Assembly (NCBI RefSeq): GCF_026625805.1
Contig: NZ_CP113064.1
Span: 2,954,657-3,018,656 of the forward strand
Direction of reading: 5' to 3'
Length of the DNA: 64,000 bases
Source of the DNA: Brevundimonas sp. SL130
GTDB lineage: Bacteria > Pseudomonadota > Alphaproteobacteria > Caulobacterales > Caulobacteraceae
The position numbers and the translations under genes were made by a program. Below, one piece after another: positions 36,036 to 47,296 of the stretch. The notes under the pieces were generated by a model, which saw only the letters and a program-made list of their open reading frames with translations, did no database searches and was not told the DNA's origin. Numbering within the stretch: position 1 is the stretch's first letter; each line of letters starts with the position of its first letter.

Positions 36036-36225
36036 TCCCCTGCTTGCTGTCTCTCCAGCAACGCCCGCCCGGCTCATCGCTATTTCCCGCCATGCCCAAA
36101 CACTACAGCACCAGCGTCCTCAGGCGCGCAAACAGCCGCGACAAAAGCACAAGCCTTTGAAGCAAAAGGATTCAGACCAGCGTCATTGTAATAGCAGCCG
36201 CCGCGAACCCATCAGGCTGCGACCA

Positions 36226-36699
36226 TCAGCCCCGTTCGACCGCCCACTCGGGCGCCTCGAAATCCAACGCGTCTTCGGGCTCGGCCAGCGACAGTTCCGA
36301 AATCGTCTGCCCCCGCACCGACACCCCGGCCGTATGCACCGTCTCCGGGTCGCCCGAGACCAGCGGATGCCAGGCCGCCAGCGGTCGCCCCTCGTGCAGC
36401 CGGCGATAGGCGCAGGACTTGGGCATCCACCCCAGGGCCTCGATATTGTGCGGCGTCAGCTTGATACAGTCCGGCACCTGGGCCTTGCGGTTCACATAGT
36501 CCGAACAGGAACAGGCCTGAGAGTCGAACAGCTTGCAGTGAACCCGCGTCGGGATCACTTCGCCCGTATCCTCGTCCTCGAACCGGATCACGCAGCACAG
36601 GCCGCACCCGTCGCACAGCCCCTCCCACTCGGCCGCAGACATCTCTGCCAGGGTCTTGGTTTCCCAATAGGGATGGGTGGGGGAAGAAACGGAAAGCAT
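36226..36699 (-). CDS. YcgN-type cysteine cluster protein (UPF0260)
   Basis: A 157-residue protein with clustered cysteines: [44 protein letters not shown] and KSCAYRRL. These probably bind a metal or Fe-S cluster. The family is widespread in Proteobacteria and of unknown function. The start [20 protein letters not shown] is the usual N-terminal form. Between the VapC-like gene and here about 190 bases hold no gene. Confidence 0.9.
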   Translation of the reverse strand: MLSVSSPTHPYWETKTLAEMSAAEWEGLCDGCGLCCVIRFEDEDTGEVIPTRVHCKLFDSQACSCSDYVNRKAQVPDCIKLTPHNIEALGWMPKSCAYRRLHEGRPLAAWHPLVSGDPETVHTAGVSVRGQTISELSLAEPEDALDFEAPEWAVERG

Positions 36700-36731
36700 G
36701 GGGCGTCGCGCCTAGTCGATGGATGCGGCCA

Positions 36732-37778
36732 TCAGATGGCGGCCGCGTCCTGAACCAGGCACCCATACCATCCCAGCCCCTCATAGGTCTCGTATCCGGG
36801 CGTGCGGGCATAGCCGACTGTCCGATCGCCATTGGAATAGCTGCCCATGGCGCCCGCGCCGACATCCAGTTTCACCGTCTCGCTCAGCACCCCGGCCCCG
36901 TCGGAGGCGGCCAACACCCGGTGCTTCTGGTCCAGCAACAGCACCCGCGTCCTGGCCCGCTCCTCGGGCGTCAGCCGCACCCCGTCCACCACCGTCTGCG
37001 CCTGGCTCTGCCAGTCGAAATGGATTCCCAGCACCCCGATCACCGCTCCGTTCGCCAAGCCGCCCTTGCGGATCGCGGTCGCGTAGGTGGCGACTGGCGC
37101 CCCGTTCAGTTCCTCCAGCCTGATGACGTCCGCCACCGCGAAATCATCGCCCGACTTGGTCGCCATGGAGTCGCGGAACCAGGACATGTCCCGCACCGAC
37201 CGTCCCTGCACCGAATAGCGATCCGGCCGGCCATTGGCCACGACTGCGCCGCTCCGGTCGCAGATCCACAGGTCCAGATAGACGGTATAGGCGTCCAGTA
37301 TGACCTTCAATCTCTGGCTGGCGTGCTCAGCCTTGGCCGCGTCCGGTTCAGCGACGCAGTCCACCACCGCGCTGTCCGTCGCCCACCAGCGAACGTCGCA
37401 GGTCCGCTCGTACAGGTTCCGGTCGATGATCTCGATGGCGTTCAGCGCCAGGTCCGCCAGCCTCTGCCCCCGCAGTTGCCCAAGGATCGCCCCGCCGATG
37501 GCCGATAGCTCGGTCAGATCGCCCCGCACCTGCTGCTCCAGGGCGCCCGCGACGTCGTCGATCTGCCCCGAGATCCGCTTGAACTCCTCGGCCACCACCA
37601 TGAAGCTGCGGCCCGCCTCGCCGCTGCGCGCGGCCACCACCTGGGCGTTGACCACCAGCATCTTGGCCGCCCGGTTGACCGAGGCGATCTCGCCGATCTT
37701 CTCGCCGGCTACGGCGTTCAGCCGCTCGGACAGCTCGAGAATACGCTCGGGCCTGGCGCCCGCGCCCACATCGCTCAT
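36732..37778 (-). CDS. Soluble chemoreceptor-like protein with Cache domain
   Basis: A 348-residue protein with no obvious membrane segment. Residues about 10-80 resemble the tip of an MCP signalling hairpin (EIASVNRAAKMLVVNAQVVA, ARSGEAGRSFMVVAEEFKRI). The C-terminal two thirds look like a Cache-type sensor (DLWICDRSGAVVANGRPDRY, VRDMSWFRDSMATKSGDDFA, GVLGIHFDW). The order, signalling part before sensor, is reversed compared with membrane chemoreceptors. It may be a cytoplasmic sensor linked to chemotaxis or cell-cycle signalling. ATG 37778 (MSDVGAGARP) was chosen. Confidence 0.75.
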   Translation of the reverse strand: MSDVGAGARPERILELSERLNAVAGEKIGEIASVNRAAKMLVVNAQVVAARSGEAGRSFMVVAEEFKRISGQIDDVAGALEQQVRGDLTELSAIGGAILGQLRGQRLADLALNAIEIIDRNLYERTCDVRWWATDSAVVDCVAEPDAAKAEHASQRLKVILDAYTVYLDLWICDRSGAVVANGRPDRYSVQGRSVRDMSWFRDSMATKSGDDFAVADVIRLEELNGAPVATYATAIRKGGLANGAVIGVLGIHFDWQSQAQTVVDGVRLTPEERARTRVLLLDQKHRVLAASDGAGVLSETVKLDVGAGAMGSYSNGDRTVGYARTPGYETYEGLGWYGCLVQDAAAI

Positions 37779-37978
37779 TTGAGATCCCCACCTCGTCACC
37801 TTGGCGCGCCACAGGGGGAGTAGGGGCGAAACCAAAGATGCCCTTCAACCTAAAGCCTTAAAACTTAACGCATTATAACCATGATTCACAGAACGTCGGT
37901 CTGCGTGATTGGACGGAGAACGCCCCTCAAGGCCGAAGGTCGTGGCGGATCGACGTCCCCTCCTCTATATGGCCGCCC

Positions 37979-39841
<1,863 letters not shown>

Positions 39842-39905
39842 AGGGTCATATGGCCCAAAGGACCGTCCTCTCAGCCCTACCAGCCTGAATCATATTCCCC
39901 CACCC

Positions 39906-40010
39906 GTCATCCTCGCCCTTGTGGCGAGGATCCATAGACTCCGTGGAAGAAGCGACCCACGCCGTCGAACACTGGGCGTCTGGATCCTCGGGACAGGCCC
40001 GAGGATGAGG
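39906..40010. repeat. ATCCTCG-type inverted repeat
   Basis: GTCATCCTCGCCCTTGTGGC with GAGGATCC on the left and GGATCCTCGGGACAGGCCCG, AGGATGAGG on the right. It folds as GTCATCCTCG/CGAGGATGAGG at the ends and contains two inner hairpins. It is a different type from the CTCCCC family; I see a single copy in this window. It lies between uup and the hydrolase gene. Confidence 0.65.
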
Positions 40011-40070
40011 GCTGTGGGAAACGCCGCCCGCGCCCTTGAAACCAAACCCGCCGTCACCCACTCCAGCAGC

Positions 40071-41045
40071 ATGACCCTGCGCACTCATGACGTCGAATTC
40101 CCCCCGGCCCAGCAGGCGGCCGTGCGGCGCGTCAACTCCGTCCTGGCCCGCGCGCCGCGCCTGCGCACCGACGCCTGGCGGATCGATGCGGGCCAGCGGA
40201 TGTCGCTCTGGCTGGACGCCGCCGCCGGAGCCGTCACCGTCCCGCGGCTGCGCAAGCGCGGCGTCACGGTCGAGATCGTTCAGACCGACGGCGACCACCC
40301 CGTCCCCTTGCGCATCCTCCACCCCGAGGGCCCGCCCCGCGCCGTTGTTCTGGACATCCACGGCGGCGGCTGGGTGCTGGGAAGCGCCGGCCTGAACGAC
40401 CGGCTGAACGCCCATCTGGCCCGCCACGGCTTCTGCGTCGTTTCGGTCGATTACCGTCTGCTGTCCGAGCGCCGCCAGGTCTATATCGACGCCGCCATCG
40501 CCGACTGCCTCGCCGCCGCCCACTGGACCGTGACCCATGTTGATCGCCTGGGCGCCGCGACCGTCTTCCTGATTGGAGAATCCGCAGGCGGCCACCTCGC
40601 CGCCCTGACCGCCGTGGCCCTGCGCGACCAGGGGTTGATCGACCGGGTGTCCGGCTGCGTCTTCACCTATGGCGTCTTCGACCTGTCGGGGACCGAAAGC
40701 GTCCGCACGGCTGGCCCCGACACCCTGTTGTTCAACGGCCCGTCCATGCAGGCCGACCTGGCTCGTCTGGCCCCGGACCGAGACGAGGCTGGCCTGCGCC
40801 GGTCGGACGTCTCGCCCCTCTACGCAGACCTGACCGGCCTGCCCCCCGCCCTCTTCCTCGCCGGCGAATACGACCCCCTGTTCGAGGACAGCCTGCTGAT
40901 GGCGACCCGATGGAGTGAGGCCGCCGAAGCCGACCTGATCCGCGTGCCCGAGACGCCGCACGGATTCCTCCATTTCGGCGGCCCGGCCGCCAGGGGCGCA
41001 CGGGGCGCCGTTCGCGCCTGGTTGAGCAACCGGCTCACAAGCTGA
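40071..41045 (+). CDS. Alpha/beta hydrolase (HSL-like esterase)
   Basis: A 324-residue hydrolase of the hormone-sensitive-lipase branch. The oxyanion motif is LDIHGGGWVLGS, the nucleophile is in LIGESAGGHLAAL, and the acid/His come from AGEYDPLFED and VPETPHGFLHF. No signal peptide. It would hydrolyse short-chain esters, substrate unknown. ATG 40071 (MTLRTHDVEF) is chosen because the upstream open frame only translates the repeat at 39906-40010. Confidence 0.9.
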   Translation: MTLRTHDVEFPPAQQAAVRRVNSVLARAPRLRTDAWRIDAGQRMSLWLDAAAGAVTVPRLRKRGVTVEIVQTDGDHPVPLRILHPEGPPRAVVLDIHGGGWVLGSAGLNDRLNAHLARHGFCVVSVDYRLLSERRQVYIDAAIADCLAAAHWTVTHVDRLGAATVFLIGESAGGHLAALTAVALRDQGLIDRVSGCVFTYGVFDLSGTESVRTAGPDTLLFNGPSMQADLARLAPDRDEAGLRRSDVSPLYADLTGLPPALFLAGEYDPLFEDSLLMATRWSEAAEADLIRVPETPHGFLHFGGPAARGARGAVRAWLSNRLTS

Positions 41046-41139
41046 ACCATTTCACGATTGTCGCAACGAAGGATTTCCCTTACCGCAGAAACCTTCACCG
41101 CCGCGCAGTCCATACGCAGAGAAGAAGAGGAAGCGGCTT

Positions 41140-42123
41140 TTGAGTCCGGCGTGGTTTCGCAGCAATCCGATCTATGGCTATGGCTTGGCGATCTGCGCCT
41201 GGCTGACGGCCTTTGGCGTCAGGATGGCGCTGGCCGACTGGTTCCCGCCCGGCTTCCCCTATCTGACCTTCTTCCCGGCTGTCGTGGTCGCCGCCTATTT
41301 CGCCGGCCTGAGGCCCGCCCTGCTGACCGCCGTTCTGTCCGGCCTCAGCGCCTGGTGGTTCTGGATCGGAGCGCCCGGATTTGACTGGAGCCTGGCGACC
41401 GGACTGGCGCTGATCTTCTATGTCTTCGTGGTCGCGGTCGATATCTTCTTCATCATCGGCATGAACTCCGCGACCGACAATCTGCGGCTGGAGGTGGCGC
41501 GCAACGCCGCCCTGGCCGAAAGCCGCGACCTGCTGCTGAAAGAGGTTCAGCACCGCGTCTCCAACAACATCCAGGTGGTCAGCAGCCTGCTGCGGCTTGA
41601 GGCCGGGATGTCCAAGGATCCCGCCACCCGTCGCGCCCTATCAGAGGCCTCGGCCCGCACCGCCATGATCGCCAATGTCCAGCGCAGCCTATTGGACGCC
41701 GACGGAGCGGCCGCGCCTTTCGACGACCTGGCGCGCCGTCTGGTCTGCGACGCCCTGAACGCCGCCGGCCGCAACGACGTGACCGTCATGGTCGAGGACG
41801 CCCGCCACGCCCTGACGGCTGAAGAAGCGACGCCGGTCGTCCTGATCCTGCTGGAATGCGTCAACAACGCGCTGGAACACGCCTTCCCCAACCGTGCCGG
41901 CCGCATCGACGTTCGCCTGTATGAAGACGGGCCCGAGCGTCGGCTCGAGGTGCGCGACGACGGCGTCGGCCCTCCGCCGGACTTCGATCCCGCAAAGGGA
42001 CGCAGCCTGGGCCTGAGGATTGTTCTAGGCCTTGCGGAACAGCTTCACGGCCGATTCGACATCGTCGACGCCGCCCCCGGCGCGCTCTGCGTTCTCAGCT
42101 ATCCCCGGCCTGTCGCGCACTGA
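41140..42123 (+). CDS. Sensor histidine kinase (DUF4118 + HisKA_2)
   Basis: A 327-residue membrane kinase. Residues about 10-115 form four hydrophobic segments of the DUF4118/KdpD-like type (LADWFPPGFPYLTFFPAVVV, ARPALLTAVLSGLSAWWFW-like). The kinase core begins LLLKEVQHRVSNNIQVVSSL with the phospho-accepting His, and the ATPase domain has LLECVNNALEHAFP and VRDDGVGPPP, then GRSLGLRIVLGLAEQL. This HisKA_2 class is typical of light- or stress-response kinases in alphaproteobacteria. The start is TTG 41140. No response regulator gene is adjacent. Confidence 0.88.
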   Translation: MSPAWFRSNPIYGYGLAICAWLTAFGVRMALADWFPPGFPYLTFFPAVVVAAYFAGLRPALLTAVLSGLSAWWFWIGAPGFDWSLATGLALIFYVFVVAVDIFFIIGMNSATDNLRLEVARNAALAESRDLLLKEVQHRVSNNIQVVSSLLRLEAGMSKDPATRRALSEASARTAMIANVQRSLLDADGAAAPFDDLARRLVCDALNAAGRNDVTVMVEDARHALTAEEATPVVLILLECVNNALEHAFPNRAGRIDVRLYEDGPERRLEVRDDGVGPPPDFDPAKGRSLGLRIVLGLAEQLHGRFDIVDAAPGALCVLSYPRPVAH

Positions 42124-42779
42124 AATCGCGCAGTCGCGTTTCTGTGGACAAGACAAACCGCTGATACGCCAAAGCGAATTCGATCCGTCCACCGATGTTC
42201 ACAGGCTTGTCCACCGCCGCCGGGCCAATCATGCACATCGGGGCGAGTTCGGGCGCTTGCCTCATACCGGGTTTCGCGAGAACGTCAACAGGCCGAGGGA
42301 CACGGCGGCGCGGAAATCGGGGGAGACCCCGGCATCAAGCGAACCGGCCCGGCTCTACGACCCGGCGCGAACGGGCGGTCTTCGGATCGTAACGGGCGGC
42401 GGGCGGGATCCACGGCCCCGGTCTTCGACGGTCTTTGGATCGACGCTGCACAGGGGAACCGGATCGGGATCGACGGACGACGCGGACGCAATGCCGTGGG
42501 ACGCCTGAGACCCGGAGCGCGACAGGATACAGCCGACCGTCCTCGCGGGTTCGCCCCCGACGACGCCCAGGCCGAGGCCCTGACCCAACCGGCCAAGTCC
42601 AACCCGGACTTGGCGAGGGGACGAAGTTCACGGGTTCCCCCTGAACGCTTCGTCCCCTCGCTCAATTCGGGCCTGCGCCACACCAGACAGGTTCCCTCCG
42701 GGCCCTCTGCCCCCCAATCAATGCGCCGTCGCTCGCCCCCCGCCTTCCCAACGCCGCCATCCCCTCGTAAAGCAGGGCC
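42124..42779. other. 656-base region without a convincing gene
   Basis: Open frames exist on both strands but their translations are low-complexity and Arg/Pro-rich, with no family likeness. The one ordered element is a hairpin at 42614-42660 (GAGGGGACGAAG paired with CTTCGTCCCCTC). The promoter of the ABC transporter operon starting at 42780 should lie in the last part. I found no THI-box-like or other riboswitch. Confidence 0.6.
42614..42660. repeat. Long hairpin upstream of the ABC transporter genes
   Basis: CGAGGGGACGAAG and CTTCGTCCCCTCG are a perfect 13-base inverted pair, and inside them GTTCA and TGAAC pair again around CGGGTTCCCCC. There is no T-run. It could be an RNA structure, a protein site or a decayed repeat. 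Confidence 0.7.
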
Positions 42780-43823
42780 ATGATCCAGCGTGGGAATCGC
42801 CTGCTGACCCGACGCCGCGCTCTGCTCGCGGGCGGCGCGGCCGTGGTCGGAGGCGCGGCGCTCGGCCTTCGCGCCTGCACGCGATCCGAAGCGCCGGTGG
42901 ACGAACAGGGCCGCGTGCGGCTGCGTTTCGCCACCGACTGGCGCGCCCAGGCGGAACAGGGCGGTTTCTATCAAGCCCTGGCGACCGGCGCCTATGAGAA
43001 GCGCGGCCTGAACGTCGAGATCATTCAGGGCGGGCCGGGCGTCAACGTGCCGCAACTGCTGGCCTCAGGCGCCGTCGAACTGGGCATGGGGTCCAACAGC
43101 TTCATCCCGATGAACCTGGTCGCCGCCGGCGCCCCGGTGAAGGCCGTCGCCGCCTTCTTCCAGAAAGACCCCCAGGTCCTGATCGCCCATCCCGATCCGG
43201 CGCTGGAGACCATCGCCGATCTGGCCGGTCGGCCGATCCTGCTGGCCGACGCCTCGATCAACGCCTTCTGGGTCTGGCTGAAGGCCAAATACGGTTTTAC
43301 CGACGACCAGGTCCGCAAATACACCTTCAACCCGGCGCCCTTCCTGGCCGACGAGCGGGCGGTGCAGCAGGGCTATCTGACCAGCGAACCCTACACCATC
43401 GAACAGGAAGCCGGGTTCGAGCCCAAGGTCTTCCTGCTGGCTGACGAAGGCTATCCTTCCTACGCCACCATGGTCCTGGCCCCCAACGCCTTCGCCCGGG
43501 ACAACGCCACGGCCCTGCGCAGCTTCATCGCCGCCTCGGCCGAGGGCTGGCGCGACTATCTGCGGGGCGACCCAAAGCCCGGCGACGCTTTGATCCGCAA
43601 GGACAATCCGGAAATGACCCAGGCCATCCTGGATCAGGCCCGGCAAAAGCTGCGCGACAACGCCATCGTCGACGGCGGCGACGCCGCCCTCTATGGCCTG
43701 GGCGCCATGACCGCCGACCGCTGGCAGGCCTTCTTCGAGGTCACCAGCCAGGCCGGAGTCTTCGATCCGGGCCTGAACTGGCGCGAGGCCTTCACCGACA
43801 ACTATCTGCCGGGCCGTGGCTGA
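42780..43823 (+). CDS. NitT/TauT-type ABC transporter substrate-binding lipoprotein
   Basis: A 347-residue periplasmic binding protein of the NMT1/THI5-like fold. The N-terminus LLTRRRALLAGGAAVVGGAA carries a twin-arginine-like signal and ends in an LRAC lipobox, so it is probably exported folded and lipidated. VRLRFATDWRAQAEQGGFYQ, GAYEKRGLNVEIIQGGPGVN, LLASGAVELGMGSNSFIPM and GYLTSEPYTIEQEAG are family features. Members bind nitrate, taurine, sulfonates or thiamin pyrimidine precursors; the ligand here cannot be decided. It is first in a three-gene operon. Confidence 0.9.
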   Translation: MIQRGNRLLTRRRALLAGGAAVVGGAALGLRACTRSEAPVDEQGRVRLRFATDWRAQAEQGGFYQALATGAYEKRGLNVEIIQGGPGVNVPQLLASGAVELGMGSNSFIPMNLVAAGAPVKAVAAFFQKDPQVLIAHPDPALETIADLAGRPILLADASINAFWVWLKAKYGFTDDQVRKYTFNPAPFLADERAVQQGYLTSEPYTIEQEAGFEPKVFLLADEGYPSYATMVLAPNAFARDNATALRSFIAASAEGWRDYLRGDPKPGDALIRKDNPEMTQAILDQARQKLRDNAIVDGGDAALYGLGAMTADRWQAFFEVTSQAGVFDPGLNWREAFTDNYLPGRG

Positions 43824-44583
43824 GCCCATCGCCTTACTGCGGGGGGTAACGGTCGATCTTGTCGGCCGCCCCCCGCTCGGCCCCATCGACCTGACCGTGG
43901 CGCGGGGCGAGATCCTCGCCCTGGTCGGCGCATCGGGCGCGGGCAAGTCCACGATCTTGAGGCTGCTCGCCGGACTTCAGCAACCCAGCGCGGGCAAGGT
44001 GTCGCGCGCCGCCGGCTTGGGCCGCACCGGCTTCGTCTTTCAGAGCCCGACCCTCATGCCCTGGGCCGACACCTTGTCCAACGTCGCCCTGCCGTTGGAA
44101 CTGGCCGGCGTCTCCAAGACCCAGGCCCGCGACCGCGCCGCGGCCGCCCTCTCGGCGGTCGGCCTGGGCGACCGGCTCGACGCCCGACCTTCCCAGCTGT
44201 CGGGCGGCATGGCCATGCGCGCCGCCCTGGCCCGCGCCCTGGTGACAGGCCCCGACCTGCTGCTGCTCGACGAGCCCTTCGCCGCCCTGGACAGCGTGAC
44301 CCGCCGCCGCCTGATTGAGGATCTGCACGCGCTCTGGGCCACGGCCGATCCCCGCCCCGCCGTCGTCTTCGTCACCCATGACGTCGAAGAGGCCGTCTAT
44401 CTGGCCCAGCGGGTCGTGGTTCTTGCGGCGACCACCGGCCGCCCCGTCGCTGATCTACCGACGCCCGGCGCCCCGCCGCGTCCCGACCGCTGGCGCGCCG
44501 ACCCCGCCTATCGCCAGACGGTCGAGGCCGTCGCCGACGCCCTGGAGGCCGCCATGGCCCCGCAAGCCGAGACAGCGGCATGA
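43816..44583 (+). CDS. NitT/TauT-type ABC transporter ATPase
   Basis: A 255-residue ATPase. Walker A is VGASGAGKSTILRLLAG, signature LSGGMAMRAALARAL and Walker B LLLLDEPFAALD. FVFQSPTLMPW is the Q-loop. The start overlaps the stop of the binding protein gene by 8 bases. It couples ATP hydrolysis to transport with the permease that follows. Confidence 0.92.
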   Translation: MAEPIALLRGVTVDLVGRPPLGPIDLTVARGEILALVGASGAGKSTILRLLAGLQQPSAGKVSRAAGLGRTGFVFQSPTLMPWADTLSNVALPLELAGVSKTQARDRAAAALSAVGLGDRLDARPSQLSGGMAMRAALARALVTGPDLLLLDEPFAALDSVTRRRLIEDLHALWATADPRPAVVFVTHDVEEAVYLAQRVVVLAATTGRPVADLPTPGAPPRPDRWRADPAYRQTVEAVADALEAAMAPQAETAA

Positions 44584-45335
44584 GACGCCTCGCCAACCTC
44601 GCCCCGCCGCTGTTGCTGGCCGCCGTCCTACTGACGGTCTGGGAGACCGCCTGCCGCCTCCTCGATCTGCCCGTCTATCTGCTGCCTCCGCCCAGCGCCG
44701 TGGCCCTGGCCCTGGTCGAAGCGGGGCCGCGCCTGGCCGCCTCGGCCTGGATCACCTTCGGCATGGCGGTCCAGGCCCTGGTCCTGGCCGGTCTGATCGG
44801 CGGAGGCCTGGCCTTGGCGGTGTCGCTCCACGCAGGCGCCGAGCGGGCCGTGCGCCCCTTGGCCGTGGCGCTTCAGGTCACGCCCGTCGTCGCCGTCGCC
44901 CCCCTGGTGCTGATCTGGGCCGGGCTGGACCACGCCGACCGGGCCGTCGTGGCCCTGGCGGCCCTGGTCGCCTTCTTCCCCCTGTTCTCTGGCGTCCTGA
45001 CCGGGTTGAAGTCCGCTGATCCGGACCTGGAGCGGTTGTTCGACCTGTACGGCGCCACGCCCCTGCAACGACTGTGGCGGCTGCGCCTGCCCTCGGCCCT
45101 CCCCTTCGCGCTTGAGGGGCTTCGGGTCGCCGCGGGCCTCGCCGTCATCGGCGCCGTGGTGGCCGAGTTCGTATCCGGCTCCGGCGCAACCCAAGGATTG
45201 GCCTGGCGCCTGCTGGAGGCCGGCAACCGACTGCGCACCGCCGAAATGCTGGCCGGCGTCCTGTGTTTGACCGTCTTGGGCCTGGTTTTGAACGCCGCCG
45301 TCGGTCTGGCCGCGCGATTCCTGTTGCGCCGTTAG
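44580..45335 (+). CDS. NitT/TauT-type ABC transporter permease
   Basis: A 251-residue membrane subunit with about six hydrophobic segments. The coupling (EAA) loop reads LFDLYGATPLQRLWRLRLPS followed by ALPFALEGLRVAAGLAVIGA, typical of SsuC/TauC. It starts with an ATGA overlap to the ATPase gene. Together with the previous two genes it makes a complete importer. Confidence 0.92.
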   Translation: MRRLANLAPPLLLAAVLLTVWETACRLLDLPVYLLPPPSAVALALVEAGPRLAASAWITFGMAVQALVLAGLIGGGLALAVSLHAGAERAVRPLAVALQVTPVVAVAPLVLIWAGLDHADRAVVALAALVAFFPLFSGVLTGLKSADPDLERLFDLYGATPLQRLWRLRLPSALPFALEGLRVAAGLAVIGAVVAEFVSGSGATQGLAWRLLEAGNRLRTAEMLAGVLCLTVLGLVLNAAVGLAARFLLRR

Positions 45336-45384
45336 CGGCGGGTTAAGCGATGACCGCCTAGCGTGTGGGCTGTCTATCAATCGC

Positions 45385-46179
45385 GTGAGAACCGCCCCTT
45401 TGCGACGCGTCCTGATCCTGTCGACTGTCCTGGTCGCCGCCTGTGCGGCGTCGGGCGCCGCCATGGCCCAGGCCCAAGGTCAAACGCAGACCACCGCCGA
45501 TGGCCTGCGCTATCTGTCTTGGCCGGGCAAGGTTAAGACCGGACAGGCAGCCGCCCCGCGCGCTGCGGCGCCTTCGCCGACCCCGGTCGGTCGGTCGCTT
45601 CCCCTGCCCCGGATCACCGCGCCGCCGCCGGCCGCCTCATCGCCCCGTCGCGGCCTGACCCCCGCCAGCGACTGGACGTCGCCGCCCGTCCACGCCCAGA
45701 CAGCCGCAGCCCCTTCTCCCGCTCCCAGCGCCCTGCCCGAACAGGTTCTGGTAGAAGCCCAAGGTCAGGCCGAGGCCGCATCGGCCGCCGCCGTCTTCGA
45801 CCCGATGGCCCCCCGTCGCGACGCACCGATCTTCCGGCTGCAGGCGCAGACGGCGCCGCGCTTGAACCCATCCGAGACGTCCGATTCCAGTCCGGCTCCT
45901 GCACCCCAGACCGCCGACCAGCCCCCGATCGTCCAGGCCGCGCTGTCTTCCGCACCCGTGCTCGGGGCGCGCTTCTATTCCGTTCACCGTCAGGCCGGCC
46001 GCAAGCCCGACCCGATCGCCCCGGCTCAGCCCGTCTATCTGGACGCTCTGCCGGTCGAGATGACCCAGACCCCGTCGTCCGCTGACCTCGCTCGACCCGA
46101 CGGCCCGCCGGCCCTGCTGCGCAATAGCGACGGCACGGTTCGCGCCGCGCCCCAGACCCAGGAGGACGCCCTTCCGTGA
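45385..46179 (+). CDS. Secreted Pro/Ala-rich hypothetical protein
   Basis: A 264-residue protein with a signal peptide (VLILSTVLVAACAASGAAMA followed by QAQGQ) and a long disordered Ala/Pro/Gln-rich body. Short ordered patches such as DGLRYLSWPGK and VLGARFYSVHRQAGRKPDPI are visible. I recognise no family. It starts with GTG at 45385 and its stop overlaps the GTG of the DUF2336 gene, so the two are coupled. It may be a periplasmic or envelope protein that works with the DUF2336 protein. Confidence 0.72.
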   Translation: MRTAPLRRVLILSTVLVAACAASGAAMAQAQGQTQTTADGLRYLSWPGKVKTGQAAAPRAAAPSPTPVGRSLPLPRITAPPPAASSPRRGLTPASDWTSPPVHAQTAAAPSPAPSALPEQVLVEAQGQAEAASAAAVFDPMAPRRDAPIFRLQAQTAPRLNPSETSDSSPAPAPQTADQPPIVQAALSSAPVLGARFYSVHRQAGRKPDPIAPAQPVYLDALPVEMTQTPSSADLARPDGPPALLRNSDGTVRAAPQTQEDALP

Positions 46180-47291
46180 CCGACGGCTCTTCCACCGACA
46201 ACGACATCATCCAAACGTCGCGCCTGCCCGACCTCATCGCCCTCGCCAACGAGACCTCCAGCGAGAAGCGTCGGCTGCTGCTTCGTGAACTATCCGACCA
46301 CTTCATGGGCGGCGCCGAGCACAGCGCAGCCGAGACCGAGCTCTACAGCTCTGTGCTCGAAACCCTGTCCGACGAGATGGAGACGGCCGTCCGCGCTGAG
46401 CTGGCCGCCCGTTTCGCCACATCCCCCAATGCGCCCGCTGGCCTGATCCGGCGTCTCGCCGAAGACCAGATCGAGGTCGCCGGCCCTGTGCTGCGCGGCT
46501 CGACCGTACTGACCGACGCGGACCTCATCGGCGTGGTCAGTCGCCAGGGCCAAGACCATATGCGCGCCGTTTCGGGCCGGGTCGAAGTGTCCGAAGCCGT
46601 GTCAGAAATCATCGTCGAGCGGGGCGACGACCAGACCCTGGGCGTGCTTCTGCGCAATGACGGCGCCCAGCTGTCGCGCGCGGCGTCCGAGACCGCCGTC
46701 GAACGCGCCAAGATCAATCCCGACCTTCACGCCCCCGCCGTCGAACGCAAGGGCCTGCCCGCCGACCTGCTGAACGACATGTATTTCGTCGTCGAGGCCC
46801 GGCTGCGTCAGCAGATCCTCGAACAGAACGCCCAGATGGATCCGGAGCTGCTGGAAGCGGCCCTCGCCGCCGGCCGCACCCGCGTGGCCACCGACGACGG
46901 CGCCCTCCCGCCCGACTACGCCGACAGCCAATCCTATGTCGAAGAACTCTATGCCGCCGGACAGCTGACGCCGCAGATGCTGATCCGCTTCCTCCGCTCC
47001 AAGGGCCGCACCCCGTTCCTGATCGCCCTGTCACGCCTGTCGGACGTGGACTTCCACACCGCGCGCAGCATCGTTGATCGTCGCGACCTGGACGCCCTGT
47101 CGATCATCTGCAAGGCGGCCGACATCGATCGGGCCATCTTCCTGACCTATGCGGTGTCGCTGCTGGGGGCGGACTCCAATCCGATGGGCAAGGCCGCCGC
47201 CTATGGCCGGATGTATGGCGAACTGACCCGCGAAGCCGCCATGCGCACCCTGCGCTTCTGGCGCATGCGCCGCGTCGCCCAGGCGGCTTAA
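46176..47291 (+). CDS. DUF2336 protein, copy 1
   Basis: A 371-residue helical-repeat protein of the alphaproteobacterial DUF2336 family. Repeats have the form RLAEDQIEVAGPVLRGSTVL, TDADLIGVVSRQGQDHMRAV and RVEVSEAVSEIIVERGDDQT, similar to HEAT-like helical hairpins. The C-terminal part (LIRFLRSKGRTPFLIALSRL) is conserved. Function unknown. The GTG start overlaps the previous gene. A second DUF2336 gene lies at 48084-49301 on the other side of mucR. Confidence 0.88.
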   Translation: MTDGSSTDNDIIQTSRLPDLIALANETSSEKRRLLLRELSDHFMGGAEHSAAETELYSSVLETLSDEMETAVRAELAARFATSPNAPAGLIRRLAEDQIEVAGPVLRGSTVLTDADLIGVVSRQGQDHMRAVSGRVEVSEAVSEIIVERGDDQTLGVLLRNDGAQLSRAASETAVERAKINPDLHAPAVERKGLPADLLNDMYFVVEARLRQQILEQNAQMDPELLEAALAAGRTRVATDDGALPPDYADSQSYVEELYAAGQLTPQMLIRFLRSKGRTPFLIALSRLSDVDFHTARSIVDRRDLDALSIICKAADIDRAIFLTYAVSLLGADSNPMGKAAAYGRMYGELTREAAMRTLRFWRMRRVAQAA

Positions 47292-47296
47292 GCCCA

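Noticed and set aside
32555..36225. Terminase gene hidden upstream of the portal gene
   Set aside because: All frames here are accounted for by acyltransferase, SGNH hydrolase, spike base and toxin-antitoxin genes; no Walker A/B or nuclease motifs of a large terminase were seen.
42660..42779. Thiamin riboswitch before the NMT1/THI5-like transporter
   Set aside because: No CTGAGA-type THI-box element is visible upstream.
42285..43055. A 256-codon minus-strand frame across the gene-free region and the binding protein gene
   Set aside because: Arg/Ser/Pro-rich and overlaps the clearly coding signal peptide of the ABC binding protein.
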